A stretch of 64,000 nucleotides of DNA from Pieris napi (Eukaryota; Arthropoda; Insecta; Lepidoptera; Pieridae), in assembly GCF_905475465.1 (NCBI RefSeq), contig NC_062246.1:2010001-2074000 (forward strand), in the 5' to 3' direction. Positions 7,700 to 18,900 of the stretch are shown here, one piece after another. Numbering within the stretch: the first letter of the stretch is position 1; the number at the start of each line of letters is the position of its first letter. Below the pieces are notes generated by a model. That model did no database searches and was not told where the DNA came from. It saw only the letters and a program-made list of their open reading frames with translations. The translations under genes were made by a program, and so were the position numbers.

Positions 7700-10053
7700 C
7701 TAAAATATATCATTAAAAGGAGTCCCTTTAGGCAAGGTTCCGAAGATACTGGCAGCGTTCCCCCTTTGAATTGCTAAACTAATTCTTTGTCCGAGGTAGC
7801 TGCCAGATCTTCGGTCTCCTGTGATGTCGACTAACCTTTTTGAAATTTCTTTAAAAAGCCTTAAAGCGCTAGGACCCCACGGACCAAGGGTCTCGACACC
7901 GAATGGGACAAAATCATATTCTGAGCCCAGACCCCTGTATTTGCATGCTTTATTTTTTTCAGCCGCTTCACAAGCCGCACCAGCTCTGTAGTTGGTTCCA
8001 TGTAGATAGGAGGGGCCAGCGTGTCTGAACAGGTTGCATCCCATACCAGTACCCGACCCATCTTCCATGGAATCAAACTCATACCGTCCGGTCTCTTGCC
8101 ATCGTCCCTTGCAATACCACTCGGCTCAAGTAGACTTGGCACGTTGACGGTGGCAAGGGAACGGCGTATGATATCGTTAAGTGCGGCATGTCTCGAGAAG
8201 CGGCCTGCACTTTTTTGGCATGACAGGCCGTGATGTCCTAACTTGTCGACATCACTGCCACAGGGACATATATGAGGAGCGCAGACCGGAACCCCAAGCC
8301 GTAGACAGGTTGCGATTCGAAGCGTGTCAGGCTCAAGAAAAGTTCCTGTATTTGACGATGGGTAAGCGTGAAGCCAGTAGCCGGCCTCATGCGTACCCAC
8401 GGCCAAAAGCCTAGCACGCGCCGAACCTGTACTACAACTCAAAAGATCGTCAAAAGTCAGTTTGCAGTGTATGTCATCCCAGCTCCTCTGTGAATTTAGA
8501 GATAATGGAAAATTTTGACCTGGGCATGCAATCAAGAAGGCGTTTCTAGCTTCTTCCAAGCCAGCAATCTCAAAGTTTGAAGGGGAAGCCCTTAAAATTT
8601 TACTTATGAGATTTGCTGAACTATGGACAGAAGATAGAAAGGCTGGCAAAGCGACACTGGAAATTTTGCGAATCCCTAAACCACCATAACGGATGGGTAG
8701 GGAAGCTTGGGTCCAAGATTGCTCGTTCAGCTGAATATTAAGAAGTGATTCTAAGCTAATTTTGATTAAGTCGTCTAATGGTGTTAAAAGATCTGGGTAA
8801 TTCCAAAAGGAGCAGCAACGGAGCACATACGTAAATTTTGGGAGGAAAAGACAGAATTTTAAGATGCAAAGTGCATAATGTGGACTAATTTCAAGGAGAC
8901 GGTCAGCAGAATTTTGAAATTTAGTAATTGAAGTATGAATATAATCAGAAATAGATTCATTAAAAATTGGAGAACCTAAAAGGTAAAGGGAATTCCTGTT
9001 AACTATTTTAATATTTGGAGCCAAAATTTGAAATTTTTTTTTTACATCATTTAAATTTAAGTCGCAGTTATTTATGAAAAGTTCGCATTTGTTAAAATTA
9101 AGCTCCAAACCAATGGCTTCAAATTTATTTTTGATTAAAAGAAGGTCCGAAAACACAGTATCCACATCACCTCCTAGGGTTCCGTCGTCCAAATACCAAA
9201 CATTGAAATTAGAATTTAGATTTTTGATTATCGGATTTATAGCCAAACTAAAAATTGCAGGCCCAAGGGGATCACCCTGTTGACAACCTACTTCCGAGGA
9301 AAGTTCATTAGAACGATATAACAATTTAGTTGGATCGGCGTAACTGAGAAGAAGATAATTGTATATTTCCGGTATATGTTGTTTTATTTCAGTCAGCAGG
9401 GTATCCCTATTCACCGAATTAAATGCATTTTTCACATCAATTTTGAGCAACACGTCTGGCTGTCCGTGACTTAGGAAAGAGCGTAGGGCATGGACGGCTG
9501 CCTCACACCCTCCTTTCACACCGAAGCCTAACTGTATAGGTTCAAATTCTGAATTTAATTTTGGTAAAATATGTCGAACAGCAATTTTGGAAGCCAGACG
9601 TCTTAGTGTTGATCCAACAGCAATTGGTCTCACCCCTCCATCCTTTTTAGTGAGGGCAATGAGGTTCGCGCCGAAAAGAATGGGAACAATTTCTGTATTG
9701 ACATCCCCGGAATACATAAAATTTATTAATTTTGTGATCGAGTTAATAAGTTGCTCGCCTGCATCACCCACAGAATGCGATGTTAAATCTTTCAAATGTT
9801 GGGGTGAGATTCCATCCAATCCTGCAGCCGAACCTGGTTTAAAAGATAAAATTGCATCAGTTACATCTTTGTTTCGAATTTTAAGGCATGCTTGCCCTGC
9901 TGTTGGTGGGTCGAGAAAATATGGGTTTACTGGAGCTGGGGGATGTCTTGTCCGTAATGCCTCAAGGGTGTCAGGGGTATCTGGCGATAGCACGTCATTG
10001 GAGAACAAAAGGCGATTATTTAAAAAAAGACTATGTTGTGATATGTTAAGGTT
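7700..10053 (-). pseudogene. LINE ORF: reverse transcriptase with C-terminal restriction-like nuclease, frameshifted
   Basis: A stop-free minus-strand frame runs from 10053 to 7861 and continues in another frame to 7700. Domains (numbering from position 10008): RT with KKDGGVRPIAVG (121-132), catalytic D191 in LKIDVKNAFN, CQQGDPLGP (242-250) and WYLDDG (271-276, catalytic DD). Then comes a Cys/His cluster (C581, C583, H592, H593, C597) and a nuclease-like RPDG ... VWDAT motif (639-659) of PD-(D/E)xK type. No apurinic-type endonuclease is seen, so this is a restriction-like-endonuclease LINE; I do not assign a clade. Near 8010 one base is missing relative to the copy at 46514, which throws the frame and costs the VPFGVETLGPWG tail. 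The 5' end is truncated at about 10.08 kb. Confidence 0.75.
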
Positions 10054-10356
10054 TAGTCGTTCCGATTCCGATTGAGGTAAGGTCTAGCTAGACGTTTCAT
10101 AGCGACAAGGGCGCGCAAGTGTGGCGCGAAACATTCAAATTTTCGATGCGTTCATTCCCAAACGTTTGCCATCATACAAAGTTATTATATTATAATAAAT
10201 TAATTAAATATTGAAGGTATGTAGTTACATATAATCTGTATGGTGACAAATTTATATATAAAATCATTATGTTCAATTAGTGGTCCACCTAAGTCCTGCT
10301 CAGGGGGGGGTCATGACCCCCATGACCCCCCCCCTGGATCCGCCGTTGGTTGCATA

Positions 10357-13290
10357 GAATACAACAAACTTTTAACAGAAAATTACTTTTATCGATTTTC
10401 AAACACCTAACAAATATTAGTTTTTAGACAGTTGCTTGTCAGATAATTAAGTCTGTCAATCGTTCTCGATTTTCGATTTTGATTTATAGTAAGAATGAAC
10501 GTCTAAAAATATTAAATTACAAGCATTAAATATCTACGTTACTCTCTCTTAACGATCTAATATCAATGTATTGTTACAAAAAATCGTATAGCATATAATT
10601 TAGATCACTTTCACTCTAAACAAGACTTGGCTATATTAGGGTTCCGTTTGGAGATCAGTCCGTCATTTGCATCATATTAAATTTTTGCCTAATATTATAA
10701 AGAGTAAATATTTGTTTGTCTGCATTGATCCCTAATAAACATAAAGCTAGAGAGCTGGCGAGCAAAATATCTATATGATTTGCTCATGTGCGCTGCGTTG
10801 TTAATTGTCACCCCCCTTAAAAATGGAAAAAAAAAACAGGTTTTGCTCTTGTCTGCCTTTAAGGCTAATGTTAGAAACCTTGTCAAAATTAAAAATCAAA
10901 GGCAGACATCTAGGATTCTGACTTTTCAAGTTATGAATATTCAAAGATTTTTTTTATAATTTAAAAAAAAACCCTGCGAAGGAGAAGAAACAGATTTAAC
11001 CCTGTAGCTTAAAAACGCAAATGTACGACCGAAATAAATAAAATTTTGTCGTTTTAATCCGAAGTTTAATTCCAATACGAAATACGAGCAAATCATACGA
11101 GTATACATACTTAAATGCTCGCCAGCTCCCTAGGTAATAGGCAATAGAATACTTATTATAAAACAAATGGCCAGTCATGCGCAGCTGGGACTTCTTTTTC
11201 TCTTTCAGAGGCCCTTTCATCTGTAATACTTTCTTAAAAACAAAATTTTCATTGTCGATTCAAAACTATACATTCACTAACAGTCTCAACCAACATTTCA
11301 ACCTGTCCTATGCTGGAACGGAAAGTATTCTTCTTGTGCGTCAGTAGTTTAATTATAAAATCATTATTATGTCAAATGGAAAAAATTTGCTGCCCATCAT
11401 ACAGGGATTGGAGGAATGCAGTTTCTCTTTTAACTATTCGTCCTACTTTATGTGTAATAAAGCCTTTTATGTTTTTTTTATAAACTTGCTAGACCTGGTA
11501 TTGGGTTTTAAGGCAAAAATATCTGTTTAAGTTGTTCCTGTTCAATCATACATATTCTTTTTTGTAAGCAACCGTTCTCAACGCATACCAAAACGGCGGA
11601 CTGAATTATCTGAGAGCGATAGGCAATTAAAGTATAAGTTAATAATAGGAGTGCAAATTGACTCTTATAGTTTTAAATACATCAAGTTTAGGGTCATAAT
11701 AATGTAAAATGACAGACCAAAACGTCAATTTGACTATAATAAGACAGACGGACGTAGCAGCGTGACTTTGCGTGTCAACGTGTTGGACTAGAGTGAGCAA
11801 GAATATAGTTTCGTCTTCTATATTCTTGCTCACTCTGACATTAAATACGTTATCTAGAGAACGTTATACGTCCTGCTCGTAATATGCAGAACCTAAAACT
11901 TTGTCTATCTTCAATTCAAAGACAATGACCGATGTCATTTAGTTAAAATTAACTGGCTCGTGACGGGTTCGAATCCAGCACGCGATACTTTCTTTCCGTA
12001 TTTTAATTAATTTCTAATTGCATAATCGTTACGTTGTCATTGATAATTCGTTATAATAACAATACAATAGAATGATGATGAATAATTTAATGAGAAAGTA
12101 TTTGTTTTTTTATAATACATATATTTTATTAAAAAATAAGTATAACATATTTTCAAGTAATTCAGAATAAATGGGTTTATGATCCATTTATTCTGTTTAA
12201 CACTAAAATACCAATTTTATTTGTTACAAATAAAAAATGTTTTAGTCATACTTTACAAATGAATCAGCTAAAGTAACATATTCCCAGGAAATTGTAAAAA
12301 AAAATAAACACATCTTTAGTACATTTTAAAATACATCCCAAAACAAGGAATTAAATGTGTAAATTACCGAATATATTTAATGGATTGTCTTAATGAAAAT
12401 GGCTTTTCATAAACAATTCAATCAATATTAATAATACACGTTGTTTTTAGTACTTTTAAATAAATTAAGGCTATATATGTATAAGTTGGTTTAGCCAAAG
12501 GAACTCGGCCAGTTAATTATTTAATTTTTTTCTTCTCTCATTATTCTTTTTTTGATAACTGTAACACTTATACTTCATATTTATGCCAGAAATGTTACTG
12601 AAAGCACTGCCTTATAACTGTAATAATTTAGTGTAATAATTAGTATGTACTTTGTTATAAGGCGAACTTAAATAAATGAAACAATACATTAAAGATCCTT
12701 ATTTCAATTGACGAACATTATTAATAATCAAACAATACGCCGTGATCGTTTAAGCATTGATATTAGGATTATTTTTGGCTATCATATGGTGTCTTCTGGT
12801 GTATATGATGATAATTAAAGTATTATATTACTCCAACCATTATTATTATTTATTATTATTTATTATGTATATAAACACACTAGCAGCTTAAAAGACTGAT
12901 GCGCGTGTATTTTGAGATTTGGAGAAACTATCCAATCTATTTTTAACCATGGTTTGAAAATAGTTCGAAGATATAAGAAATATGCTATTACTTTCAATAA
13001 AGAGGTGTGTCAATGTAATAAATTGTATGAGAAACAACAATACAATGAGATAAATGATACACATAACGGTTGATGCACAGACACACACGGTCTAGGGTTG
13101 TGATATTTGTTCCTAGAATAAATAAAGAGAGGTGTTAGAGAGTGGCATGCAGATAGAAATGGCGGAATTTGAAGGAAGTCTGCCAAAAAAGGGTACCCAG
13201 ATAAGATGTATTTAAATGTAAAGTATTTGAAATAAAAGGCTTTTACTATCTATTATTATTATACTAAATAAACTAGTGGTGCTATCTTTT
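10357..13290. other. AT-rich intergenic region
   Basis: No gene is supported: the open frames are short and without recognisable motifs. Contents noted are the hairpin at 11790-11836, a B-box-like ggttcgaatcc at about 11967 (SINE debris), and ATT-rich simple sequence at 12838-12866. Confidence 0.45.
11790..11836. repeat. Hairpin, 19-bp perfect stem, 9-nt loop
   Basis: Arms agagtgagcaagaatatag (11790-11808) and its exact complement (11818-11836) flank tttcgtctt. It could be transposon debris, or structured RNA if transcribed. Nothing nearby decides this. Confidence 0.65.
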
Positions 13291-13293
13291 AAG

Positions 13294-13471
13294 GTCAGCC
13301 TTGCGATTCTGTAACTCGCACAGCGGTTTTAGCAGCGGCGGTCGCGCTCAAATCAGTCGTGAAGCAGTCATTTTACGATTTAGCATTCTGATAAGGAGGG
13401 AGCTCGTAGTTTATTGTTTATCCGCTGTGCGAGTTCGAAAAGTGAGTTACAGAATCGCAAGGCTGAGCCTT
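13294..13471. mobile_element. Foldback MITE family F, copy 1 (internally deleted)
   Basis: The ends cagccttgcgattctgtaac and their complement near 13450-13470 form inverted repeats. The interior (cggtcgcgctcaaatcag, gtgaagcagtcattttac) matches the larger family member at 26295-26540. Here one arm is mostly lost. Confidence 0.65.
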
Positions 13472-13518
13472 AGATGTCTGTATCTTGTATATTCGTGATC
13501 ATTTGTTTTTTTCTAATA

Positions 13519-13617
13519 GGCAAGTAATTAGACTTCTGCCACTGACACACGCCGTTTTTGGGTTTATGGTATGCTGCTCTGACGATGCTTTCCTTCACCG
13601 TACGAGTAAGTAAAATT
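13519..13617 (-). mobile_element. SINE family 2 fragment
   Basis: It matches the family-2 body (aataggcaagtaattaga, gacacacgccg, gatgctttccttcaccgt) in minus orientation. Head and tail are missing. Confidence 0.55.
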
Positions 13618-14632
13618 TACAAGTAATTAAATCTAAGAACGAAAGAAAGAAAAATTCTTTAGTAAGTTAAATTATGAAACTTAAGTGCATCCAACCTGAT
13701 ACGCTTGCTGTACGTGAGCGTCGAGACTGGTTCGAATAATTATTGTAAAAATTTGATTTGGTTATTTTTTCTAAATTCAAAAGTTTAATTACTTTTTATT
13801 AATTACGTAAAAGTGTTTCCGAGATTGGTTTTTATAATTTTCAAGCTATTTCAAATCGTATTATTAATAATAATAGTAGTATTATGAACACGTCGTAATC
13901 ACCGGAATAGCTGTAAAATTATAAACAATTTGATTCGCTCACCTACTTTTCATATCACGGGCCAATAAATTCGTACGGGTTTTGTCTTCTTAAAATAATG
14001 TTTTAATAATATTTAATATTTTAAATTTTTCAGTTGTTCGTTCACATACGAGCCACCATAAGGAAAATGGTTATATAGTCTTTGATCTAAACCAGATATT
14101 TTGCTTATAAAATAATTGACTAATTTTTTTATTCAAATGGTTAGGCGGCTCTTGAAACTAGATTGACTGATGTTTTGAAATACGGGCTTTAATGTTCTAA
14201 ATACGTTACGTTCTATAATTTAATTAAGCTCGTAGAGAATTAGGCTATTTCATCACTTTTAATTCGGCCATAAACTTTCTTTTAATGAGAATCACTACAT
14301 TATTTGCATAACAAGAAACGTAAAATCTATGTCAAAGTTTCCTTTTTACTTAGGAAAATGTTTGCTTTCCAAATCCTACGATTTTGTAACTTTAGTCACG
14401 CAAGACGGATGTTCACTTTTTGATTATTTAAACTAAACAAGGATGAATGAAAAAGCGAAAGTTTTTGTTCACGTTGCTATTTCGTATACCGTGTGTAGCG
14501 GTAGATGTTAGGGCTGCCACAAACAACAAATGCAAATTTAAATTGTTTGAAAAAATTTGATTTATAATGTTATGTGTTAATTGTATTGCATTCTATTGTT
14601 TTGCATTTGATGACATGACATAATACATCCTG
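13618..14632. other. AT-rich intergenic stretch, nothing recognised
   Basis: No gene, repeat terminus or strong hairpin was noticed. Confidence 0.4.
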
Positions 14633-14635
14633 TTA

Positions 14636-15237
14636 CAGCCCGTTCCCACTAGTCGAAAGTCGCATAAGACTAAAAGTCGAATGCTCTGGTCACCATACAC
14701 TTTATATGGAGCTGTTCACATTAGATGAGACGCGACTTTTAGTCGAATACGACTCAAAAAACCATCCGACGGGCCAGCGCCCGTTTTAAGACTAAAAGTC
14801 GCGTCGAATCGTGCTCGCATAGGTGCCTGCTTATTGCTGTTCACACTTGTCGTACGTCTTTACGACTCGAGCGCGTTGTTACCTCTCTCCCCGCCCCGCT
14901 TCCTAGACACACATTCCTACACATTGCTTGCTCACTCCATTCGTGTTTTTTTGTTTGTTGTGTGAAAATGGAGAAAGAAATAAAAGCCGAAGAACTTATT
15001 CCATTAGTTGAGTCGATCTTTCTGTTAGGATTGGGTACATCCAGTATTTTCTTGGAATTGACATTTTTTTCAACTTTTTTAATTTTCTTCGTAAGTAGTA
15101 GAGCACAACATCGCGAATTCGCTACGTACTGAATGGCGCGAAACTACGATCTATACGACTCGCGACGCAGTGTGAACAGGGACATCAGACTTTCGACTTT
15201 TAGTCTTATGCGACTTTCGACTAGTGGGAACGGGCTG
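14636..15237. mobile_element. PIF/Harbinger-like non-autonomous element, 602 bp
   Basis: Perfect 46-bp terminal inverted repeats begin CAGCCCGTTCCCACTAGTCG. They are flanked by the 3-bp duplication TTA at 14633-14635 and 15238-15240, the PIF/Harbinger signature. The termini contain internally repeated gtcgaaagtcg/taaaagtcg motifs, likely protein-binding sites. It contains a 54-codon ORF (14968-15132). Confidence 0.8.
14968..15132 (+). CDS. Small ORF inside the PIF/Harbinger-like element
   Basis: It encodes 54 residues starting MEKEIKAEELIPLVESIFLL, followed by a hydrophobic Phe-rich middle, and ends before the right inverted repeat. PIF/Harbinger elements encode a Myb/MADF-like protein beside the transposase, and the charged start plus -ELIPLVES- could be the first helix of such a protein after internal deletion. 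No diagnostic motif remains, so this may be fortuitous. Confidence 0.25.
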   Translation: MEKEIKAEELIPLVESIFLLGLGTSSIFLELTFFSTFLIFFVSSRAQHREFATY

Positions 15238-15240
15238 TTA

Positions 15241-15923
15241 AGAGTATAACTTATCCTTTCATTTATCTGCATTTTTTTGTTTGTAGCCAATAGGTACTAC
15301 ATAATTTCATACTTTGGTTCATACGAACTCATACTATGCCGAATTTGTTTTGTGCAAAAGAGTATACATTATGTATATACGTATATGTTCGCTGGAGTAA
15401 GGCAACCAGACAAATTATCACTAACGTATATTGGATCTCTGCATTGAAAATATAATTAATTGATATAGGTATATATATTCGGTATTAGCAAATAAACACA
15501 TATGGACATTTAAATAAAGAAAATATTCTAAATTTATATTGACTGCCAGAACTCCGCATTTTTTAAAGTCGACAATTATTTGGTTTACCACACGCTATGC
15601 TTGATGGCGAAGTAAAGAGCTATAAGACCAAGCATTACCTACAACGTAACTGTCAGAATAAGGAAATGGGAGCACGCAGTCAGTAGAACAACACGCAAAC
15701 ACAGGCAGAACAAATCTTATTAGTGATACCTATAGAATAATATCAATAGTCAAAGAAAGTTATTATGTAGGACAACAGCTGACAACCCTACTACCAATTG
15801 TGGAGAAAGAAGAAATGGCGGTCATTGGACTGTCAGTTTTGACAGCGCACTGGCCGCGCGATGACGCGCGCCAAATTTTTCAATAAAACAAAAACTTAGC
15901 AAAACCCCTTCTTAGTTCCAATT
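15241..15923. other. Upstream region of the secreted-protein gene
   Basis: It is AT-rich until about 15800, then has a short CpG-rich stretch (ggccgcgcgatgacgcgcgcc, about 15853-15872) some 50-70 bp before the first ATG. That stretch is the likely promoter area. No TATA box or initiator is convincing. Confidence 0.3.
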
Positions 15924-18900
15924 ATGGATATAAAAGACATTATAAAATGGTTCATACCATGTTTTCATTTACTATTGCGTTTCGCTAGAATGGATGTGCG
16001 TTTGACTTTCGTTTGTTTATTTTTATTTTTTTCGTGTCCGAGTTACGCGGGAAAAGTGAACAGTGCAAAAGATGTAGGTTTTAGTGATAAACATTATAAA
16101 CAATTAAATATTTTTAGTGATTATTATAATTATAGCCAAAGCAATGTTCCTTTAAGTGAAGAAATGTCTAGTTTGGAAGGAGATACCTCGATGGGTAAGT
16201 GGCGAGTTAAATTAGGGTCACTGACGCTTTAAATACCTTTGCAATAAAGACCTGATTTCTAATGAAATACAGCTTCTTAGGTTATTTGGGTGAATAGTTG
16301 AATTATAATAGTTTATTTTAGATTTTAAAGGAACTAAGTCAAATATTTATTTTGATGTCATACTGGTGTAATTCTTGAACTTTAATATTCTTGCAAATGT
16401 TATCGAATAACATTTGACATTGGGGCTAGGCTAAAATCTTACGACAATACTTACGTTTTATTTACTTATTCGGTGAACTTGAGAAAATCTTGAAAGATCG
16501 ATAGTACACTTACCTACATATGCTAAAATATAAAATATCAAAATATCAGATGAATAAAAATATCAGATCTTTTTGAACTAATTTGTTATATTTATTAAGT
16601 ATTTTTCTCTTCAATTGATATTTAAAAAACTTTACATATAAAATATTAAGTATAGGTAAAGGTATATCGTCAGTAACCTCAAATATTTTGTGACGTATTT
16701 GTTGGATATAATCCATTGTTATTTAGAAAATTGTATTTTATTGTTGATAAAAGATTTCTTACTTTTCTGTACTTATTTTTTTTAAAGATTTTCCAATACA
16801 ATTTAGATACAGGTGTATCCAACATATCTGTATCTAAATTGTACTTATGTAATTTTCTCGACTAAGTATTTATGAACAGAGGTTGGGAATAAGGTACCTA
16901 CTTACATTTCGTTATCTGTGATCTGAAGTGTTTAAATAAATTACCCTTTATGGTTTAGTAACCAAAGCACATGGCGTACATCTGGAGGTCCTGGGTTTGC
17001 TTTTCACCAAAGCAATACTTATTTCAGATTTGTTATCATAAATAATGTTGAAAACTATTAATCTGTTTAATTTTTCTAAATTAATTTTAAATTTTTACCT
17101 GATTGCGTATCAGGTGATCAGCCTATTGTGTCTAACAAACGTTAAAACATTCCGCTCCATGTTTTCCTTAATCGTACGTAATTGCGCTCGAAGAAGGAAA
17201 AGCTTAGCCGGAATTTGACACGCGACCTCAGGGTTAATAATATATAACCACTATACCTAGTGAATACTAATCGCAGATTTTAAAATTAAAACTGCGAGAA
17301 TAACAGATATTTTCTATATTCACATTTGGAATTAGTTTTTCGCAAAATAAGCACAATTTCTTTACGTGGCCGAGATTTCACAGCACATTGAGGACAACGA
17401 GTAGCCTTAATCACAATCGGCAAAAACTATATTTTCTAAAATATAATGCTTTATGGAGTAGAAGTAACAGATATTTCTGTCACATATAAATTCTAAATGT
17501 GTATCACATATTTCTAAATGTGTATTTCGACAAATGTTTTTGGAAAAGTGCTTAATGTTCGAAAGTTTCTATTAATTAAATAAACTTCGGGTATAATTAC
17601 GACAAAATGAAACTACTTTTGGAAATTTCGCTTTAAACGACTTTTTAATATACACGCGTGAATATGAAAGTAAAAACTAAGTTATTATAATGTTAATTAT
17701 AATACAGTGTCAACTCTTTATAACGTCTGTCGCTATAACGAATAAATCTATATAACGTAAAAAGGAGTTAAATGTATTTGGTTTAACCTAATATCCATAC
17801 ATTAATTCTTCCCTCCCTATAACAAAACCAGTACATAACGTATAAAAATGCTCGGTCCCTTGAAATTCGTTATAAAGCGTTTACACTGTATATTTTAACC
17901 AGTAGCCGATTTACGAGCAGGCTAAGTGAGCTGGAGCCTGGGCGGCAGATTTTTGGGGCTGTTTTTTCTTATTTGCTACCACCTAGAAATCAAAAAAAAT
18001 CTGCATGACGGATTTCTGATGTTTTACAGGTCTGCAACAAATTTCCCCTCTCACCTAATAGACCTCTGCATCCTCAACTCACACTATGAGAGAAAAGAGC
18101 GAAATTTCAGAAAATGTATTTCCCTCTTTGTGTTTGTGTGTAATCAAAAATCAAACCCAATAACATTATTTTACTTGCAATTTCAACGAAATTGTTGGAT
18201 TGTAAAAATAATGTTACACATGACAATTGTAGAGGCAAGGGCGGCAAAAACTTCACAGCTTTGAAAATTTGTAAAACTGCCACTGATTTTACAAATTAGA
18301 ATTTGTCTCAAGGCTACGATTTGTAATTAATGATAGAAAAGAGTGTAGTACATACAATATAAAAAATATTCCCATACCTAAAAGAAACGATAGCAGGAAA
18401 CGAATAATTGTTATATATTTATATATTTTCATATTTTATTAACGATATATGTGTTTTAATTTAAAAAAAAAATTATAGGTTTAGGATTCCACATTTCAAA
18501 TATATTTTATCAATTTCCAGGTCGTACCTTCGGTCGTCCCTTCAAGAAGATGATCGCAGCGTTCATACCACTCGCATTTCAAATGGGTGCGGCATCCACT
18601 TGGGCTGTCGTAGCCGCCCTTGTGGGTGTCAAGACATTAGCCATAACACTGCTTATTCTCAAACTCTTATTAATAGTTGGAGCTGCTAAAGTAAGTATTG
18701 AAAAAATGCCGGAACCGGAATTGACCAAATCAATAACAGAAACTATTTATGTAATAGAATAAACAGATTTTTATATGGAGGTATTGTGTTAATTAGGAGT
18801 CTTTAGAATGCTTTCTTATTCGTATAGTAAAACGTCTCAAAGGGTACTCGACTACATGAGACACTAATGTCTATGCACACATCACACATTTATATTACAA

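Larger units (their letters stand above)
6591..10348 (-). mobile_element. hAT transposon with 8-bp target duplication, containing a nested LINE
   Basis: The terminal inverted repeats are CAAGGGCGGATCCAG on the left and CAACGGCGGATCCAG on the right (complement). They are flanked by the 8-bp duplication gttgcata at 6583-6590 and 10349-10356, which is diagnostic of hAT elements. Subterminal G/C-runs (gggggtcac, catgacccccccc) support it. The only recognisable transposase is the C-terminal piece at 7319-7503. Most of the interior is the LINE at about 7.6-10.08 kb. Confidence 0.8.

Noticed and set aside
17926..18264. A 112-codon open frame in intron 1 of the secreted-protein gene.
   Set aside because: It lies inside a hAT-like MITE and lacks any protein motif.
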